A DNA stretch of 64,000 bases from Spiroplasma endosymbiont of Clivina fossor (GCF_964031115.1 NZ_OZ035006.1:1923605-1987604), one strand, 5' to 3'; numbered from the stretch's first letter, positions 10,503 through 23,016 are shown. Notes: generated from the sequence alone by a model not told the origin. Numbers and translations: made by a program.

Positions 10503-11057
10503 TTATAAAATTACTAACTGCTTTGTAACCATTTCTTTAATATTATCATTAGTTAATATTGCGACTAGTTGTAAAGCAAACTTAATCGCAACACCAGCTG
10601 ATGATGCCGTAATAATATGACCATCAATAACAACCGCTTCATTGCTAATAATTTTAGCAGTTTCTAAACCATTGAAACACTCAGGATAAACACTAATATT
10701 CTTATTATTAGCAATACCTAACAATCCTAAAATTTGCGGGGCAGCACAAATCGCAGCAATAAATTTATTTTGTTTATTAAATGTTTTTAATAAGTTCATT
10801 AAATGTTCATTTTTTTGTAAATTATTAACACCGGTCGCTCCACCAGGTAAAATTAGCATCGCATAATCATTAGGCATTTGACTAAAATAATAATCACTTT
10901 TAATAGTAATATTATTAGCACCCACAATAAAATCTTTATTTTCACTACTAATAATATCAATATTAATTTTTGCTCTTCGTAAAATATCAATAACAGTTAT
11001 TGCTTCAATTTCTTCATAACCAGTTGCTAAAAAAATTGCTACTGTTGCTGTTGCCAT
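10503..11057 (-). CDS. DJ-1/PfpI family protein
   Basis: 184 residues, one domain. Starts with VAIFLATGYEEIEAIT (the conserved Glu of the family), has MLILPGGATG in the middle and AAICAAPQILGLLG with the nucleophile-elbow Cys near residue 105. Family members act as glyoxalases, deglycases or redox chaperones; which applies here cannot be told from sequence. Cytoplasmic. Sits between purA and purB in the operon with short gaps. Confidence 0.9.
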   Translation of the reverse strand: MATATVAIFLATGYEEIEAITVIDILRRAKINIDIISSENKDFIVGANNITIKSDYYFSQMPNDYAMLILPGGATGVNNLQKNEHLMNLLKTFNKQNKFIAAICAAPQILGLLGIANNKNISVYPECFNGLETAKIISNEAVVIDGHIITASSAGVAIKFALQLVAILTNDNIKEMVTKQLVIL

Positions 11058-11078
11058 TAATTAAAACCTCTTTTTTTC

Positions 11079-12365
11079 TTAAAATATTTCAGTTAATAAA
11101 ATTGTTTGTTCACGATCTGGACCAACAGAAAATAATGCCAATGGTAAATCAACTAATTTACTAATTGTTTGCAAATAAATTTTAGCATTTTCAGGTAATT
11201 CTGCTCACGATTTTACTTTTGTAATATCCGCTTCTCAACCAGCTAATTCCATATAAACTGGTTGACATTTTTCATACTCTTCAATATCAGCGGGAATATA
11301 ATTAATTTTTTCACCCTTATAAATATAAGCAACACATAATTTTAATAATTTAATATTGCTTAAAACATCTAAAAGCATAATTGCTAATGATGTAAACCCA
11401 TTAACACGAGTTGCGTATTGTAAAACAACAATATCTAATCAACCAATCCGGCGTGGTCGTAATGATACCGTACCATATTCTTTACCAACTTCTCTAATTG
11501 TATGGGCTATTTCAGCATTCATTTCCGTAATTAATACACCATTACCAACACGAGTATTATATGGTTTACTAATTGCTAATATATTATTAACCATTCACAG
11601 AGCAATCCCTGCCCCAACAGCAATTGATGATGCTGATGGATTAGAACTAGTAACAAAAGGATATGTTCCGTGGTCAATATCTAGCATTACCCCTTGGGCA
11701 CCTTCAAATAATACTTTTTGATTTGCTTTAATTAAATTATTTAATAATAATGAAGTATCACAAACATATTGTTTAATTACCGCATATCACTCTTGACATT
11801 GTTTTAATAAATCATCTACTATAATAGACAAATTATCTTGATATATTTGTTTTAAAATATCTTCTTTAATCGCAATAACATTTTCTAATTTTGCTTTTAA
11901 TGTTAATGGATTTTCTAAATCACAAATTCTAATACCTATTCTTGTGATTTTATCTTCATATGTGGGCCCAATGCCTCTTTTAGTTGTCCCAATAATATTT
12001 TTTCGCTTTGCTTCTTGATATTCATCAATTTTTAAATGATATGGCATAATGACATGAGCACGATTCGAAATTTTTAAATTACGACATGAAAAACCCTTAT
12101 CTTGTAAGCTTTTAATTTCTATAATTAACTTTTCTAAATTAATAACACAACCATTAGCAATAATATTAATTGCTTGCTCATTAAATATTCCTGACGGAAC
12201 TAAATTTAACTTATATTTTTCATTATTAAAAACTATTGTATGACCAGCATTATCACCACCAGCTCAGCGAACAATAACGGCACTATTTTGCGCAAAATAA
12301 TCACTTATTTTGCCTTTTCCTTCATCACCTCATTGACTACCAATAATTGCTAATGTATTTTTCAT
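11079..12365 (-). CDS. purA: Adenylosuccinate synthetase
   Basis: 428 residues. The N-terminal GSQWGDEGKGK P-loop (Trp encoded by UGA), [46 protein letters not shown] and [11 protein letters not shown] are all present. Converts IMP plus Asp to adenylosuccinate using GTP, the step before PurB. No lesions seen. Transcribed with pth upstream and DJ-1 downstream. Confidence 0.95.
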
Positions 12366-12416
12366 TTCATTACTTCCTTTAACTATTTTATTATTACTTG
12401 TATTTTACTACAAAAC

Positions 12417-12974
12417 TTAATTATAAATATTCATAACTCTTTCAAAATTAAAATCAACAACAAAATCATCAATAATATTTAAAACTTTATTAACTGTCTC
12501 ATCAATGATTGGTTTTTCTTTATTAGTAAATTTACCTAAAACCCAAGAACTAGTATCATAAGCATTATCTTTACCAATACCAATTTTAATCCGTTTAATT
12601 TTATTACTATTTAAACTATTAATAATGCTATTAATACCGTTATGCCCACCGCTACTACCGCCATGCCGTAATTTTATAACTCCAAGTTGTAAATCAATAT
12701 CATCATAAATAACAATGATATCGGATACTGCAATTTTAAAATAATTAGTTATTGATGAAACACTATATCCTGATAAATTCATATATGTTAATGGTTTTAA
12801 CAAAATAATACTTTCATTATTTTTAATTGTTTTACCATATTGACCATCCATTTTTTTACTATCTAACTTAATATTTCATTTTTTAACTAAAGCATCAATA
12901 ATTTGAAAACCAATATTATGTCGCGTATGGATATATTCTTTATCAGGGTTTCCTAAACCTACAATTAATTTCAT
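12417..12974 (-). CDS. pth: Peptidyl-tRNA hydrolase
   Basis: 185 residues. Catalytic His is in NTRHNIGF-type context ([10 protein letters not shown]), with [23 protein letters not shown] and [16 protein letters not shown] as expected for bacterial Pth. Recycles peptidyl-tRNAs released from stalled ribosomes. The start chosen is [10 protein letters not shown], the universal N-terminus. Follows prs. Confidence 0.94.
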
Positions 12975-13041
12975 TTTTTTAACCTTTCGCAAAAAATTCA
13001 TTAAATAAACAAAACTCGCTAGAATGCGAGTTAATTCACTA

Positions 13042-14037
13042 TTACTCCTGTAAATTTGATAATTTTTTTGAACGAGTAGCATATATTTCTGACAATGATT
13101 CACAATTAATAGAAGCATTAATCATCTTCGCTAAAAAACTAGCAATAGAAATTATTTTTAAACCAGTAAATTTTTTTGCTTCTAACAATTCAATTGAATT
13201 AGTAACAACAACTTCATTAACAAGACCACTAGCAACCGCATTTTTTAACCGTTCCACAGCTTTACCACTAAATATTGGATGCGTGGCAGCAATATAAACA
13301 GTTTTGGCACCACCATCTTTTAATGCTTTCGCTGCATTAACAATGGTACCACCCGTATCAATCATATCATCAATAATAATACAGTTTTTATCTTTAATAT
13401 CACCAAGCACAAATTCAACTTCACTAACATTAGGTTCAGGGCGTTTTTTAACAACAACTGCTAATTCACCAGGTAAATAAGTTGTTAAATGTCGCGCTCG
13501 GGTAACACCACCATGATCTGGCGATACTACAACAACATTATTAAGTTTTTTTTCTAAAAAATATTCCGCAAAATCATGACTTGACCGTAAATCATCAACA
13601 GGAATATCAAAAAAACCTTGAATTTGTGATGAATGAATGTCAACTAACATAATCCGATCAGCACCAGCACCAGTTAACATATTAGCTACTAACTTGGCAG
13701 TAATTGGTTGACGACCTTTTGCTTTCCAATCTTGTCGTGCATAACCAAAATATGGAATTACAACATTAATTTTATTAGCTGATGCTCGTTTTAAAGCATC
13801 AATAAAAATTAATAATTGCATTAAATTTTCATTAACTGGAAATGATGTTGATTGAATTACATAAACATCTTTACCACGAACTGACATTAAAGATTCAACA
13901 GAAATCTCACCATCCGCAAAATTATTTACTTTTGCTTCCTGTAAAGGAACTTTAAGAATATTACAAATTTCTTGTGCTAATTTTTTACTAGCATTCAATC
14001 CAAAAAAAGCAACATGCTCATAACTATTATTTGTCAT
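13042..14037 (-). CDS. prs: Ribose-phosphate pyrophosphokinase
   Basis: 331 residues. [11 protein letters not shown], the YARQD flexible loop, [32 protein letters not shown] and the PRPP signature [14 protein letters not shown] are all seen. Makes PRPP from ribose-5-phosphate and ATP for nucleotide salvage. In the loop, the usual RQDRK/RQDKK reads RQDWK, with Trp encoded by TGG; this is unusual at a position normally basic. The start overlaps the end of rsmA by 11 bases. Confidence 0.94.
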   Translation of the reverse strand: MTNNSYEHVAFFGLNASKKLAQEICNILKVPLQEAKVNNFADGEISVESLMSVRGKDVYVIQSTSFPVNENLMQLLIFIDALKRASANKINVVIPYFGYARQDWKAKGRQPITAKLVANMLTGAGADRIMLVDIHSSQIQGFFDIPVDDLRSSHDFAEYFLEKKLNNVVVVSPDHGGVTRARHLTTYLPGELAVVVKKRPEPNVSEVEFVLGDIKDKNCIIIDDMIDTGGTIVNAAKALKDGGAKTVYIAATHPIFSGKAVERLKNAVASGLVNEVVVTNSIELLEAKKFTGLKIISIASFLAKMINASINCESLSEIYATRSKKLSNLQE

Positions 14038-14896
14038 TAAATGACCTCCTCGTAAATATTATATTACCATTATCTTTAACAAAATGGTATAAATTGATAA
14101 ACTCTTCAATTGTTAACTGTTCGCTTCTAATGGTTAAAGGTAAATTTAATTTTAAAATTAATGATTCAGAAATTTGTTTATTATTAGTAATCACATTTAA
14201 ATTATTAAGTAAAGTTTTTCTTTTCATAGCAAATAATTTGCGAACAAAATCATTAAATTCTCTTTCATTATCAACTTGATAATTTTTTTGTAAAGCAAAA
14301 TGAACAATTCAACTATCAACATTAGGTTCAGGAAAAAAATTATGACGACTTACTTTTAAAGGAATACTCACTTTACTATAATACTGACAAATTACACTTA
14401 AATTACTATATGCTTTATTATTTGGTAAACTAGTAATTCTTTGAACTACTTCCTTTTGCATCATTAATGTAAAACTCGTAAAATATTGAACATTATCTAA
14501 TAATTTAAATAAAATTGGTGAAGTTAAATAATATGGTAAATTAGCAACAATATGAACTCGTTTAATATTAACAAAATGTTCTTTAATTAATAATGGTAAA
14601 TTAATATTTAAAAAATCATCATTAATAAGTTTAAAATTTGCTTCATTTTTAAATTGTTCATTTAAAATTGGAATTAATTTTTTATCAATTTCAATACTAA
14701 CTACTTTTTGTGCCTTTTTTAAAAGACTAACTGTCATTATTCCTAATCCGGTTCCAATTTCTAAAATGCCATCAGTATTCTCACATCTAAAACTATTCAT
14801 AATTTGATTAACGATTTGCTCATTATTTAAAAAATTCTGTCCTCATTTTTTCATCGGATGTAAATTATATTTTAAAAGTACTGCTTGTGGTTTCAT
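14027..14896 (-). CDS. rsmA: 16S rRNA (A1518/A1519) dimethyltransferase
   Basis: 289 residues. KKWGQNFLNN, EIGTGLGIMTVSLL (SAM site), the catalytic NLPYYLTSPI and NFFPEPNVDSWIV match RsmA/KsgA. Dimethylates two adenines in the 3' hairpin of 16S rRNA. First gene of the operon; a TATAAT -10 lies about 35 bases upstream on the minus strand. The stop is buried in the prs start (ATGACAAATAA). Confidence 0.93.
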
Positions 14897-14930
14897 TTTC
14901 AAATCCTATAATAGTTTTTCATATCATGTA

Positions 14931-14936
14931 ATTATA
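14931..14936 (-). promoter_or_regulatory. -10 element for the rsmA operon
   Basis: TATAAT on the minus strand, 35 bases before the rsmA ATG, in the only gap upstream of the operon. No convincing -35 was identified. Confidence 0.5.
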
Positions 14937-15553
14937 ACATAGTTAATGAAATATTATTAAATTTTTAATTTTAATTTTGTCGAAAACTCTTGATAAAATA
15001 AAAAAAATCATCAACTTGATAATTTTAAAAGGCTTTTATGTAAAATTACTATTTTTACTTTAACTTTTTTATATATTAAAATATATAATACCGCTGTTTG
15101 TTGGTTTGGAGTTAAACCCTTATGTTGGTATTTTCATTTTCAGAGATTTAAATAATTTTGAATATTAGTAAAACCTAAACCATGATAATGAATTAAGGCT
15201 TCTTTAAGACTAGATTGTAATTTACTGATTTTATTTAAGTTACGATAACTAGCTTCAGGATTAATTGTTGTTTTAGTTACACATAAAGTAGAATTTGTTT
15301 GTTTTGCTACTAAAAAATATAATTTTTGCATATCAGAAGTAATAATTGAATTTTCGTTAATTAATTCTTTGTTCATATTTTCAATAACTCATTGTTTTTG
15401 TAAACGTTTGGTGTTTGTGGATTTAACATAAATATTGTTATTATTATCAATTGCCATTTGAATACAGCATTTAGTATTAGTTGCGAATGGGTCAAGGTGA
15501 ATTCTTCGTGGATCAGTTTTATATTTGAAATTTCCTTTATGGATTTCTTTAAT

Positions 15554-16459
15554 AGACTTGGTACATAACCTTTAATTTTATCTACTATTTTGATAATATT
15601 ATTTCCTAGGTGAAGTACAAATGTTAGATAAATACAAAGACGAAAACGAATTTTATAGTTTAATAGGCATAAAATATAAAACTTTCATGAAAATGGTAGA
15701 AATTTTAAAAGAAGGTGAAGCTAAACAAAAACAAATTGGTGGTAGACCAAATAAATTATCAATAGAGCAAAGATTACTTATGACTTTAGAATACTGAAAA
15801 GAATATAGTACATATCGTATTATTGCAAAAAAATATAATATTAGTCATGTTAGTTGTATTCGTAATATCTTTTGAGTTGAAAATACTCTAATAAAAAATA
15901 GTCACTTTCATATACCTGGCAAAAAGATATTATTAGAAAATAAGGGTACTACTAATAATTTATTAGCAATTGATGCTACAGAAATTCCAATTGAAAGAAT
16001 TAAAAAAAACTAAAATTATTATTTTCTGGTAAGAAAAGGCAACATTCATTAAAATCGCAAATAATTATTGATTTATTTAACAATAAAATTATTTCAGTAG
16101 ATTTTTGTTATGGCAGTACTCATGATTATAAGTTATTTTTAAAATCAAATACACTTATAAATCCAAAATTAGAATTAATTGCCGATTCAGGATATCAAGG
16201 TTTGCAAAATGTTCATAAAAATACATTATTGCCAATTAAAAAGAGTAAAAATAATCCTTTAAATCCAGATAAAAAGGAATATAATAGCTTTTTAAGTAAA
16301 GTTAGAATTGTCATTGAACATGTTTTTGCTAGATTAAAAAGATTTAAAATACTAGTTTATCGTTATCACAATAAGATTAGAAGATTTGGATTACGATTTA
16401 ACTTAATTTCAGGAATATATAATTTTGAATTAAGCTAGTTATAGTTATGTACCAAGTCT
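15554..16459 (+). mobile_element. Second IS5-family type (906 bp)
   Basis: Ends are inverted AGACTTGGTACATAACC/GGTTATGTACCAAGTCT-like sequences. Target duplication AAT at 15551-15553 and 16460-16462, confirmed by the uninterrupted sequence in other IS1595 copies. Differs throughout from the 1068-bp type. Only copy in the window. Confidence 0.82.
15621..16438 (+). CDS. IS5-family transposase, second type (-1 frameshift)
   Basis: Frame 0 from ATG 15621 covers an HTH region and AIDATEIPIER, ending soon after. The -1 frame supplies LFSGKKRQHSLKSQ, IADSGYQG and VRIVIEHVFARLKRF to 16438. The frames meet at A-AAA-AAC, a strong canonical slip heptamer. The combined product of about 272 residues is a complete DDE_Tnp_4 transposase. 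Confidence 0.78.
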
Positions 16460-16990
16460 AATAAATGTTTCATCGATTTGGATTTTACCAGATAATTTTT
16501 TAAATTTTAATTGGGTATTTTCTAATTGTTTTGATTTCATTAATTTTTGACGATTATATCAAGCAGTTTTTAATGTAGTTTTAATAAAACGAGAAATTGT
16601 TTTACTAGATTGCCCCAGCAATGAAATTTGAATCAATAAATTTCATTGTTCATAATTTAAATGACTTCAATAAATAAAATGATTACGAAAAGCGTCAAAA
16701 CTTGCACGGCAATTTTTACATAAATATTTTTGTTTTCCTTCTGAATTATGTCCATTTTTAACGCAATGGTAAGATTCACATTTAGGGCATTTAATACCTT
16801 GCGCTCTAAATTTTTGATCAATTTCATTTAAACGTTTTTGTTTTTTTATTAATTCTGCTTGTTGTTTGACTTTTTCATAAAATTCTAAAAATTGATCATC
16901 TGTTAAAGTATTTACTAGTTCTTGAATTATTTTTTCCATAATTATTATCCACCTCTATCATATTAAAATATACCTAAAATTAAGTATATT

Positions 16991-18058
16991 AGACTTCTTG
17001 CAAAATTAATATGATAATTATAATTTTTAAATTTAAAATAAATATAAAAGTGTTATTAAAATAATTTTTAGATTATTTTTACAAATATTTTGTCATTAAA
17101 ACATAATAAAAATTATTATTTACAATAAAAAAAGACTGAAATTTTAAATTATCAAATATATTTAAACTAATAGTTGTAAATTATAAATTGAAGCTATTAA
17201 ATTAAATCTTAAAGCAAATCTTTTTCTACGATTTCGATATTTTTCACTAATAATTTTAAATTTTTTAAGTATAGCAAAAACATTTTCAATAACAATTCTC
17301 ATTTTTGAAATTCGCTCATTATTTTGCTTTTCTTCTTTATTTAAAGGGTTTTTCTTTGATTTTCTTTTAGGAATTAAAACATTATGATTAATTTTTTGTA
17401 TGCCTTGATAACCTAAATCCACTAAAACAGTTGTTTCTGGTAAAAATTTAATTTTTGAATCTTTTAAAATTTTAAAGTCATGGTTTTTACCATAAGAAAA
17501 ATCAGAACTAATAATTTTTTTACTATCTTTTTCAATTATAACTTGTGTTTTTATTGTGTGTTTTTTCTTTTTTCCTGAGTAGTGCTGTTTTTGTCTTTTT
17601 TTGGGCGTTGGATTTGGCTTTCAGTTACATCAATTATAACAGTCTTATCTTTGAAATAATCTTTTAATAGTGATTTTTGACCAGTAAGTTGTTGAAAATT
17701 AGGGTGTTTTATTAAAGTGTCTTCAATTCATTTGATATTTCTATAACAACTACTTTCACTAATATCATAACTTTTTGCAATATGAAAATAAGTTCTATAT
17801 TCTCTTCAATATTCTAAAGTCATTAAAATACGATTTTCTAATGATAATTTATTGGTTCTTCCGCGACGAAATCTCTTTTTTAATTCTTCTATTTTTAAAA
17901 TTTCTAGCATTTTATTAAAAGTAGTATGTTTAATACCAGTTAATCTTAAAAAATTTTTATCACTTATTTGATTATTTTTTTTAAATTTCATTTAAATTCC
18001 ACCTTTTTATTAAAAACAACAATTCAATTATATTTTAAATTAATTTTGCAAGAAGTCT
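16991..18058 (-). mobile_element. IS5-family element, copy 2 (1068 bp)
   Basis: Same ends as copy 1. Target duplication ATT (16988-16990 and 18059-18061) inside the 5' terminal region of the IS1595-like element, as shown by the intact sequence in other copies. Confidence 0.88.
17162..17991 (-). CDS. IS5-family transposase (two frames)
   Basis: Same two-frame arrangement with the A-AAA-AAA slip site as the other 1068-bp copies; no extra lesions seen. Confidence 0.8.
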
Positions 18059-18111
18059 ATTCAATAAATATCAAGAGTTTTCGACAAAATTAAAAATTTT
18101 TAATAAAAATT

Positions 18112-18197
18112 GGTCGCGTTTAGTTTTCTTAGGTATTGCTTTGAAGAAGTAAAACAATCAGCTAATTATATTATTTAATTACTAAACTAATCTTGCC
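18112..18197. repeat. Short MITE-like repeat (86 bp)
   Basis: Starts GGTCGCGTTTAGTTTTCTTA. Its body is the reverse of the 86-bp repeat at 63525-63610. The far end (ACTAAACTAATCTTGCC) is diverged. Non-coding. Confidence 0.6.
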
Positions 18198-18266
18198 TTT
18201 CTTGTTATTGTCATTTTTATTCGTTACCATTTTATCATATTATTGAATTTTTACACAACAAAAATT

Positions 18267-18302
18267 TTTTAATTTTGTCGAAAACTCTTGATAAAATTAA
18301 AA
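18267..18302. repeat. Solo IS1595 end remnant
   Basis: TTTTAATTTTGTCGAAAACT runs through CTTGATA directly into AAATTAAAA. It looks like both ends of the IS1595-like element after near-total internal deletion. Confidence 0.55.
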
Positions 18303-18392
18303 CAAAATAATATTATTTTATTAACTTCTTACTCGTTATCAGCTAATTGCTATTTGATCATAACATCTAAACAAGCTAATTTAGTTATTATT

Positions 18393-20192
18393 TTAAAGCT
18401 GTAATAATTTTTCCAATTCATCCAATAGTTGCTCCAAATGCTCCATTAACGGTACATAGGTTGCTTCCAGTGATAAATCAATACCAACAACATCTTGCAA
18501 AATTAACATTGGTTCTTTATGACCCCCTGCTTTAAGAAAATTCAAAATGTTATCTTTATTGCCCTTTTCAAAATCATCATATAACTTAAACGAAGTTGTT
18601 ACCGAAGTAGCATATTTATAAACATAATAAGAGGAATTAAAGAAATGTAAAATTCGTGGTCAAGCATAAATATAAATACTATCATCAGCAATTTCATCAT
18701 AAACATCATAACCATACTCAATTGAAACATCTTTAAACAGTTTTGCTAAAATACTAGCATTAATCGGTTGCTCTTGTTCAACTAATTTATGAGCTTCCCA
18801 TTCAAACTTAGCAAACTGAATTTGACGAAAGAAAGTAGCCATTAAATCATTAATTCTTGTTTCCAATAAATAAATTTGTTCATCTTTTTCTTTAGCTTGC
18901 GTATACAGATATTTGAATAAAAGATGCTCATTAAAAGTCGATGCCACTTCCGCTAAAATAATCGGATATTGTGCTAAATTAGGCGGTTGATATTTATTAG
19001 AAAATAATGTATGCACGGAATGACCTAATTCATGTGCTAAAGTAGCAACAGATCGTAATGAATCATCTCAATTCATTAAAATAATTGGTTCAACACCTTT
19101 ACCTGATGATGAATATGCCCCCCCACGTTTGTTAGTATCTTCAAAATAATCAATCCGCCCTGCTAATAAAGCGATATCTAACATCGTTAAATATTCTGCT
19201 CCCAATGGTTGAAAAGCTGCTTTTACCATCGCAATACCTTGCATCACAGTATACTTATTATTTTCTGTTTTATTCATCATTAATAAATGACTATCAGTCG
19301 CATAAAATTTATCTAATTGAAAATATTTTTGTTTAATTTTAATAAAACGCCGATATAAATGAATATATGCTTTTCCAACTTCTAATAAAGTTATATACAT
19401 ATCTGGCAACACCTTGTCACCTAATAATGATGCTTGCAATGAACTTTCATAATTTCTTAATTTAACTTCTTCAACACTATATTGAATAATATCTTCATAC
19501 ACTTTAGCTAATGAATGTTTCTTTGTAATTAAATGTTTGTTTAATAACATACTAGTTTCTCGTCGTAATTTTTGATCTTCTTTGGGGCGCGATAATTGTG
19601 CTATTGAAGTTGCTAATGATTCTGTTAATTCCTGTTTTTCACCATCATAATCAAGATATTGTTTTTCCTTATCAGCATACGCTAATAAATCATAAAGTTG
19701 ATAACTAGTACTTCGCGTTTTAGCAACATTGTTTAATAATTCCTCTTGTTCTTCTGTTAATAAATATTTTACTTTTTCAAAAAATGACCGAAAATCATAT
19801 TCAAAATTTTTTAATTCCGCATCATTTGCTAACATTTGCATAATTTTTTCTGCACCAATTTGTTTTAATTCCGGTTCAACAAATGACATCTTAGTTTGAA
19901 TTTTTAAAGATTCATTCATCATTAAATTACTTAAATTAATAAATCGTTCATCAGTAGTATCTAAACTACCATAATGTAAATATTGCGAAAGTTTTGCACC
20001 TAAAATTTCTCCCGCCTCTGACAATAAAACATATTGCTTAAAATTTTCTTGTTGATGTAATTTTCCTTTTAAATTATACAATTTACTATAATGACTAATA
20101 TAATTTTGTAACGCCTTCGTTCAATCATCATCACTAGTAAATAAATAACTTAAATCTCATTGATACTTTTTATCAGCATTAATTCGTTTCAT
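18393..20192 (-). CDS. pepF: Oligoendopeptidase F
   Basis: 599 residues, M3 family. The zinc motif HELGHSVHTLF is near residue 390, followed by EVASTFNEHLL with the third ligand Glu. The N-terminal helical part and C-terminal SYYVYKYATS are as in PepF. Degrades short peptides in the cytoplasm. ATG at 20192 with a GGAAGAGGA ribosome site. Divergent from pepA, the other peptidase, with which it shares a promoter region. Intact with UGA read as Trp. Confidence 0.95.
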
Positions 20193-20305
20193 TAGTTATA
20201 TCCTCTTCCCTTATTAATCTATTTTATGATTATATCAATATATTACGGCATTTGTGCAATCAAAAGTGTTATAATTTATATAATTTTATTATTAGGAGGA
20301 TAAAT
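20193..20305. promoter_or_regulatory. Divergent pepF/pepA promoter region
   Basis: A TATAAT -10 for pepA lies near 20269 on the plus strand (GTTATAATT). A GATATAATC lies near 20230-20236 on the minus strand for pepF. The pepA ribosome site is AGGAGG at about 20294. Confidence 0.55.
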
Positions 20306-21670
20306 ATGATTAACTTAACAAAAGAATCACAACAAAACATTGTAACTTTAAAAGCTATTTTTGAAGGCGAAGCAATTAAGGGCGCCGTTGAAAAATCTGA
20401 AGGAAATACAACCTTAATCGACTCAGAAAAAATCCTTTTCGTTTACTTTAAAGAAAAGAAAATGACATTTTGTAAATTACAGCACTGAATGAAAAAATTT
20501 AGCAGTGCCAACACTCGGGAATTAAATATTGATGTTGCTAGTTTTACAACTGATGATTTTAATGAACAATTGGCATTACAAGCCATTAGTGAAGCCATTT
20601 TATATACCCAACATCAAGTAATATCTTATAAACAAGAAAAAAAGCAAGAAAAAACAAACTACCTTCTAATTACTAATATTAGTGATAGCACTGAAATTTT
20701 TAACATTGCTCAAATTAAACTAGATAGTGTTAATTTAACAAGAAACTTACAAGATACACCGCCAAACTTAATGTATCCAGAAATCTTTGCCCAAGATATT
20801 CAAAAAGTTTTTGAAGGCATTAATAATGCTAAAATTACTATTTTAGATAAAAAAGCAATTATTGAAAATAAAATGGGTCTTTTATTAGCTGTTGCTAATG
20901 GTAGCCACAATGACCCCCGAGTTGTTGTAATTGAATACACAGGAAATACTAACAGCAAAGAAAAAATTGGTTTAGTCGGCAAAGGAATTACCTTTGATTC
21001 AGGTGGTTATTCATTAAAACCAGCAGCTTCAATGATTAATATGAAATTTGATATGTCAGGAGCAGCAATTGTTTGTTCAACATTATTAGCCATTGCTAAA
21101 ATTAAACCCGCAATTAATGTTGTTGCTGTTGCCTGTTTAACTGAAAATCGCATTGGCGGCCACGCCACCTTAGTTGAAGCTGTGGCAACCGCAATGAACG
21201 GCAAAACCGTTGAAATCTTAAATACCGATGCTGAAGGACGCTTAGTTTTAGCTGACGGAATTACTTATGCCATTAGAAATAGCAACGCTACTAAAATTAT
21301 TGATGTTGCTACTTTAACCGGAGCAATCGTAGTATCGCTAGGAAAACATGCTACAGGTGTATTTAGTAATAACAATGATTTTTACCACCAATTTGAACAA
21401 GCAAGTAATTTAAGCAAAGAACGCATTTGAAGAATGCCGATATACAAAGAAAATATTGAAGAAATACAATGCTCACAAATAGCTGACTTAGCAAATATTG
21501 GAAAAATTCGGGATATGGGGTCTTCACAAGCAGCCGCTTTCTTACAAGAATTTGTTGAAGAAAAACCTTTCATTCACTTAGATATTGCGGGAACAGCTGA
21601 TAGCGATTCTCGTGGTAATGGGGTTATGGTTAAAACACTAGTTGAACTTTTAACTAGAGTTAAGAATTAA
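20306..21670 (+). CDS. pepA: Leucyl aminopeptidase (M17)
   Basis: 454 residues. LVGKGITFDSGGYSLKP and the signature NTDAEGRLVLADG carry the metal and catalytic residues; DMSGAA and the C-terminal LDIAGTA are also typical of M17. Two-metal cytosolic aminopeptidase for the last steps of peptide use. Two UGA-Trp codons (at 20487 and 21428) would fragment it under the standard code. Followed by a strong hairpin. Confidence 0.95.
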
Positions 21671-21678
21671 AATTTAAA

Positions 21679-21721
21679 CAATGAAAAAGTTATCTATTTG
21701 AAATAGATAACTTTTTCATTG
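21679..21721. terminator. Bidirectional terminator between pepA and tuf
   Basis: Perfect stem CAATGAAAAAGTTATCTATTT with a tiny loop. A- and T-rich flanks let it serve convergent pepA (plus) and tuf (minus). Confidence 0.85.
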
Positions 21722-21740
21722 TTTGTTTTTTTAAAAATTT

Positions 21741-22928
21741 TTATTCTAAAATCTTATTAATTATTCCTGAAGCTACGGTTTTACCACCTTCACGAATAGC
21801 AAATTGTGTTCCTTCTTCTAAAGCAACTTTAGTATTTAACTCAACAGTTATTTCAGTATTATCACCCGGCATCACAAAGTCAACACCAGCAGGTAAGGTA
21901 ACTGTTCCTGTTACATCTGAAGAATGTAAGTAAAATTGTGGTTGATAATTACTTTTAGTTGCTGTATGACGACCACCTTCAGCTTTTGTCAATAAGTAAA
22001 TTTCTGCTTGAAATTTACTATGAGGCGTAACTGTTCCTGGTTTACATAAAACTTGTCCTCTTCGTACGGCATCCTTTTCAACACCTCGTAATAAGATTCC
22101 AACATTATCACCAGCTCTAGCTTCATCTAGCGTTTTGTGACCAGTTTCAATACTTGTAGCAATACTTTTAATTACCTTATCACCAAACCCAACAATTTCT
22201 ACCGCTTCACCAGGTTTTAATATTCCCCGATCAACAAGACCCGTAGCCACGGTTCCACGACCTGGAACACTCACAACACTTCCAACTGACATCATAAATG
22301 GCTTATCTAAATCTCGCTCTGGCGTTGGAATATATTCATCAACAGCTTTCATTAATTCAAGAATTTTTGCTTCTTGTTCGGGATCACCATTTAATGCTTT
22401 TAATGCTGAACCTTCAATAATTGGTGTATTGGCACCATCAAAACCATGTTTAGTTAATAACTCTCTAATATCTTCTTCTGCTAAGATTAGCAGATCAGGA
22501 TCATCAAGTAAATCAACTTTATTTAAATAAACAACTAATTTTTTAATCCCCACATTTTTAGCCAATAAAACATGCTCATTAGTTTGGGGCATTGCACCAT
22601 CAGTTGCAGCAACCACTAAAATTGCTCCATCCATCTGTTTTGCACCCGTAATCATATTTTTTACATAATCAGCATGCCCTGGAGCATCAATATGTCCATA
22701 ATGTCTTGCTTCAGTTTCATAATCAACATGGGCAATATTAATTGTAATTCCTCTTGCTTTTTCTTCTGGTGCAGCATCAATTTCATCATATTTTCTTGCT
22801 TTTGCTCCACCTTGTTTTGCTAATACCGCAGTAATCGCTGCTGTTAAAGTTGTTTTACCGTGGTCAACATGACCAATTGTTCCAATATTAACATGCGGTT
22901 TACTTCTTGAAAATGCTTCTTTTGCCAT
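21741..22928 (-). CDS. tuf: Elongation factor Tu
   Basis: 395 residues. GTPase motifs [10 protein letters not shown] (G1), [12 protein letters not shown] (G3) and NKVD (G4) are present, with domains 2 and 3 complete to [14 protein letters not shown]. Delivers aminoacyl-tRNA to the ribosome. The start [10 protein letters not shown] (22928) is taken over an in-frame ATG six codons upstream because that ATG overlaps the AAAGGAAG ribosome site. Last gene of the str operon, ending at the shared terminator. Confidence 0.97.
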   Translation of the reverse strand: MAKEAFSRSKPHVNIGTIGHVDHGKTTLTAAITAVLAKQGGAKARKYDEIDAAPEEKARGITINIAHVDYETEARHYGHIDAPGHADYVKNMITGAKQMDGAILVVAATDGAMPQTNEHVLLAKNVGIKKLVVYLNKVDLLDDPDLLILAEEDIRELLTKHGFDGANTPIIEGSALKALNGDPEQEAKILELMKAVDEYIPTPERDLDKPFMMSVGSVVSVPGRGTVATGLVDRGILKPGEAVEIVGFGDKVIKSIATSIETGHKTLDEARAGDNVGILLRGVEKDAVRRGQVLCKPGTVTPHSKFQAEIYLLTKAEGGRHTATKSNYQPQFYLHSSDVTGTVTLPAGVDFVMPGDNTEITVELNTKVALEEGTQFAIREGGKTVASGIINKILE

Positions 22929-23016
22929 TTCATTTCTTCCTTTCATTTTTATTACTACTTTTTAAAAAAGATATCTATATTTTATCTTAAATTTCAAGTT
23001 GCTAACAATAAAATTA

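Larger units (their letters stand above)
15071..16939 (-). pseudogene. IS1595-like transposase, interrupted
   Basis: Start at 16939 with the usual N-terminal zinc-ribbon half. Broken at 16459-15554 by the IS5-type insertion, then resumes at 15553. A two-base insertion near 15080 also alters the last residues. Inactive unless the insert is lost. Confidence 0.75.
14969..18095 (-). mobile_element. IS1595-like element, copy 3, carrying two other IS elements
   Basis: Flanked by the 8-bp duplication ATTTTTAA at 14961-14968 and 18096-18103, so all 3127 bp entered as, or grew inside, one insertion. It contains a distinct IS5-family element (15554-16459) and a standard 1068-bp IS5 copy (16991-18058). 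Removing both leaves a normal-sized IS1595-like element. Confidence 0.88.

Noticed and set aside
11356..11721. 121-codon plus-strand ORF
   Set aside because: Antisense shadow of purA, whose motifs are unambiguous.
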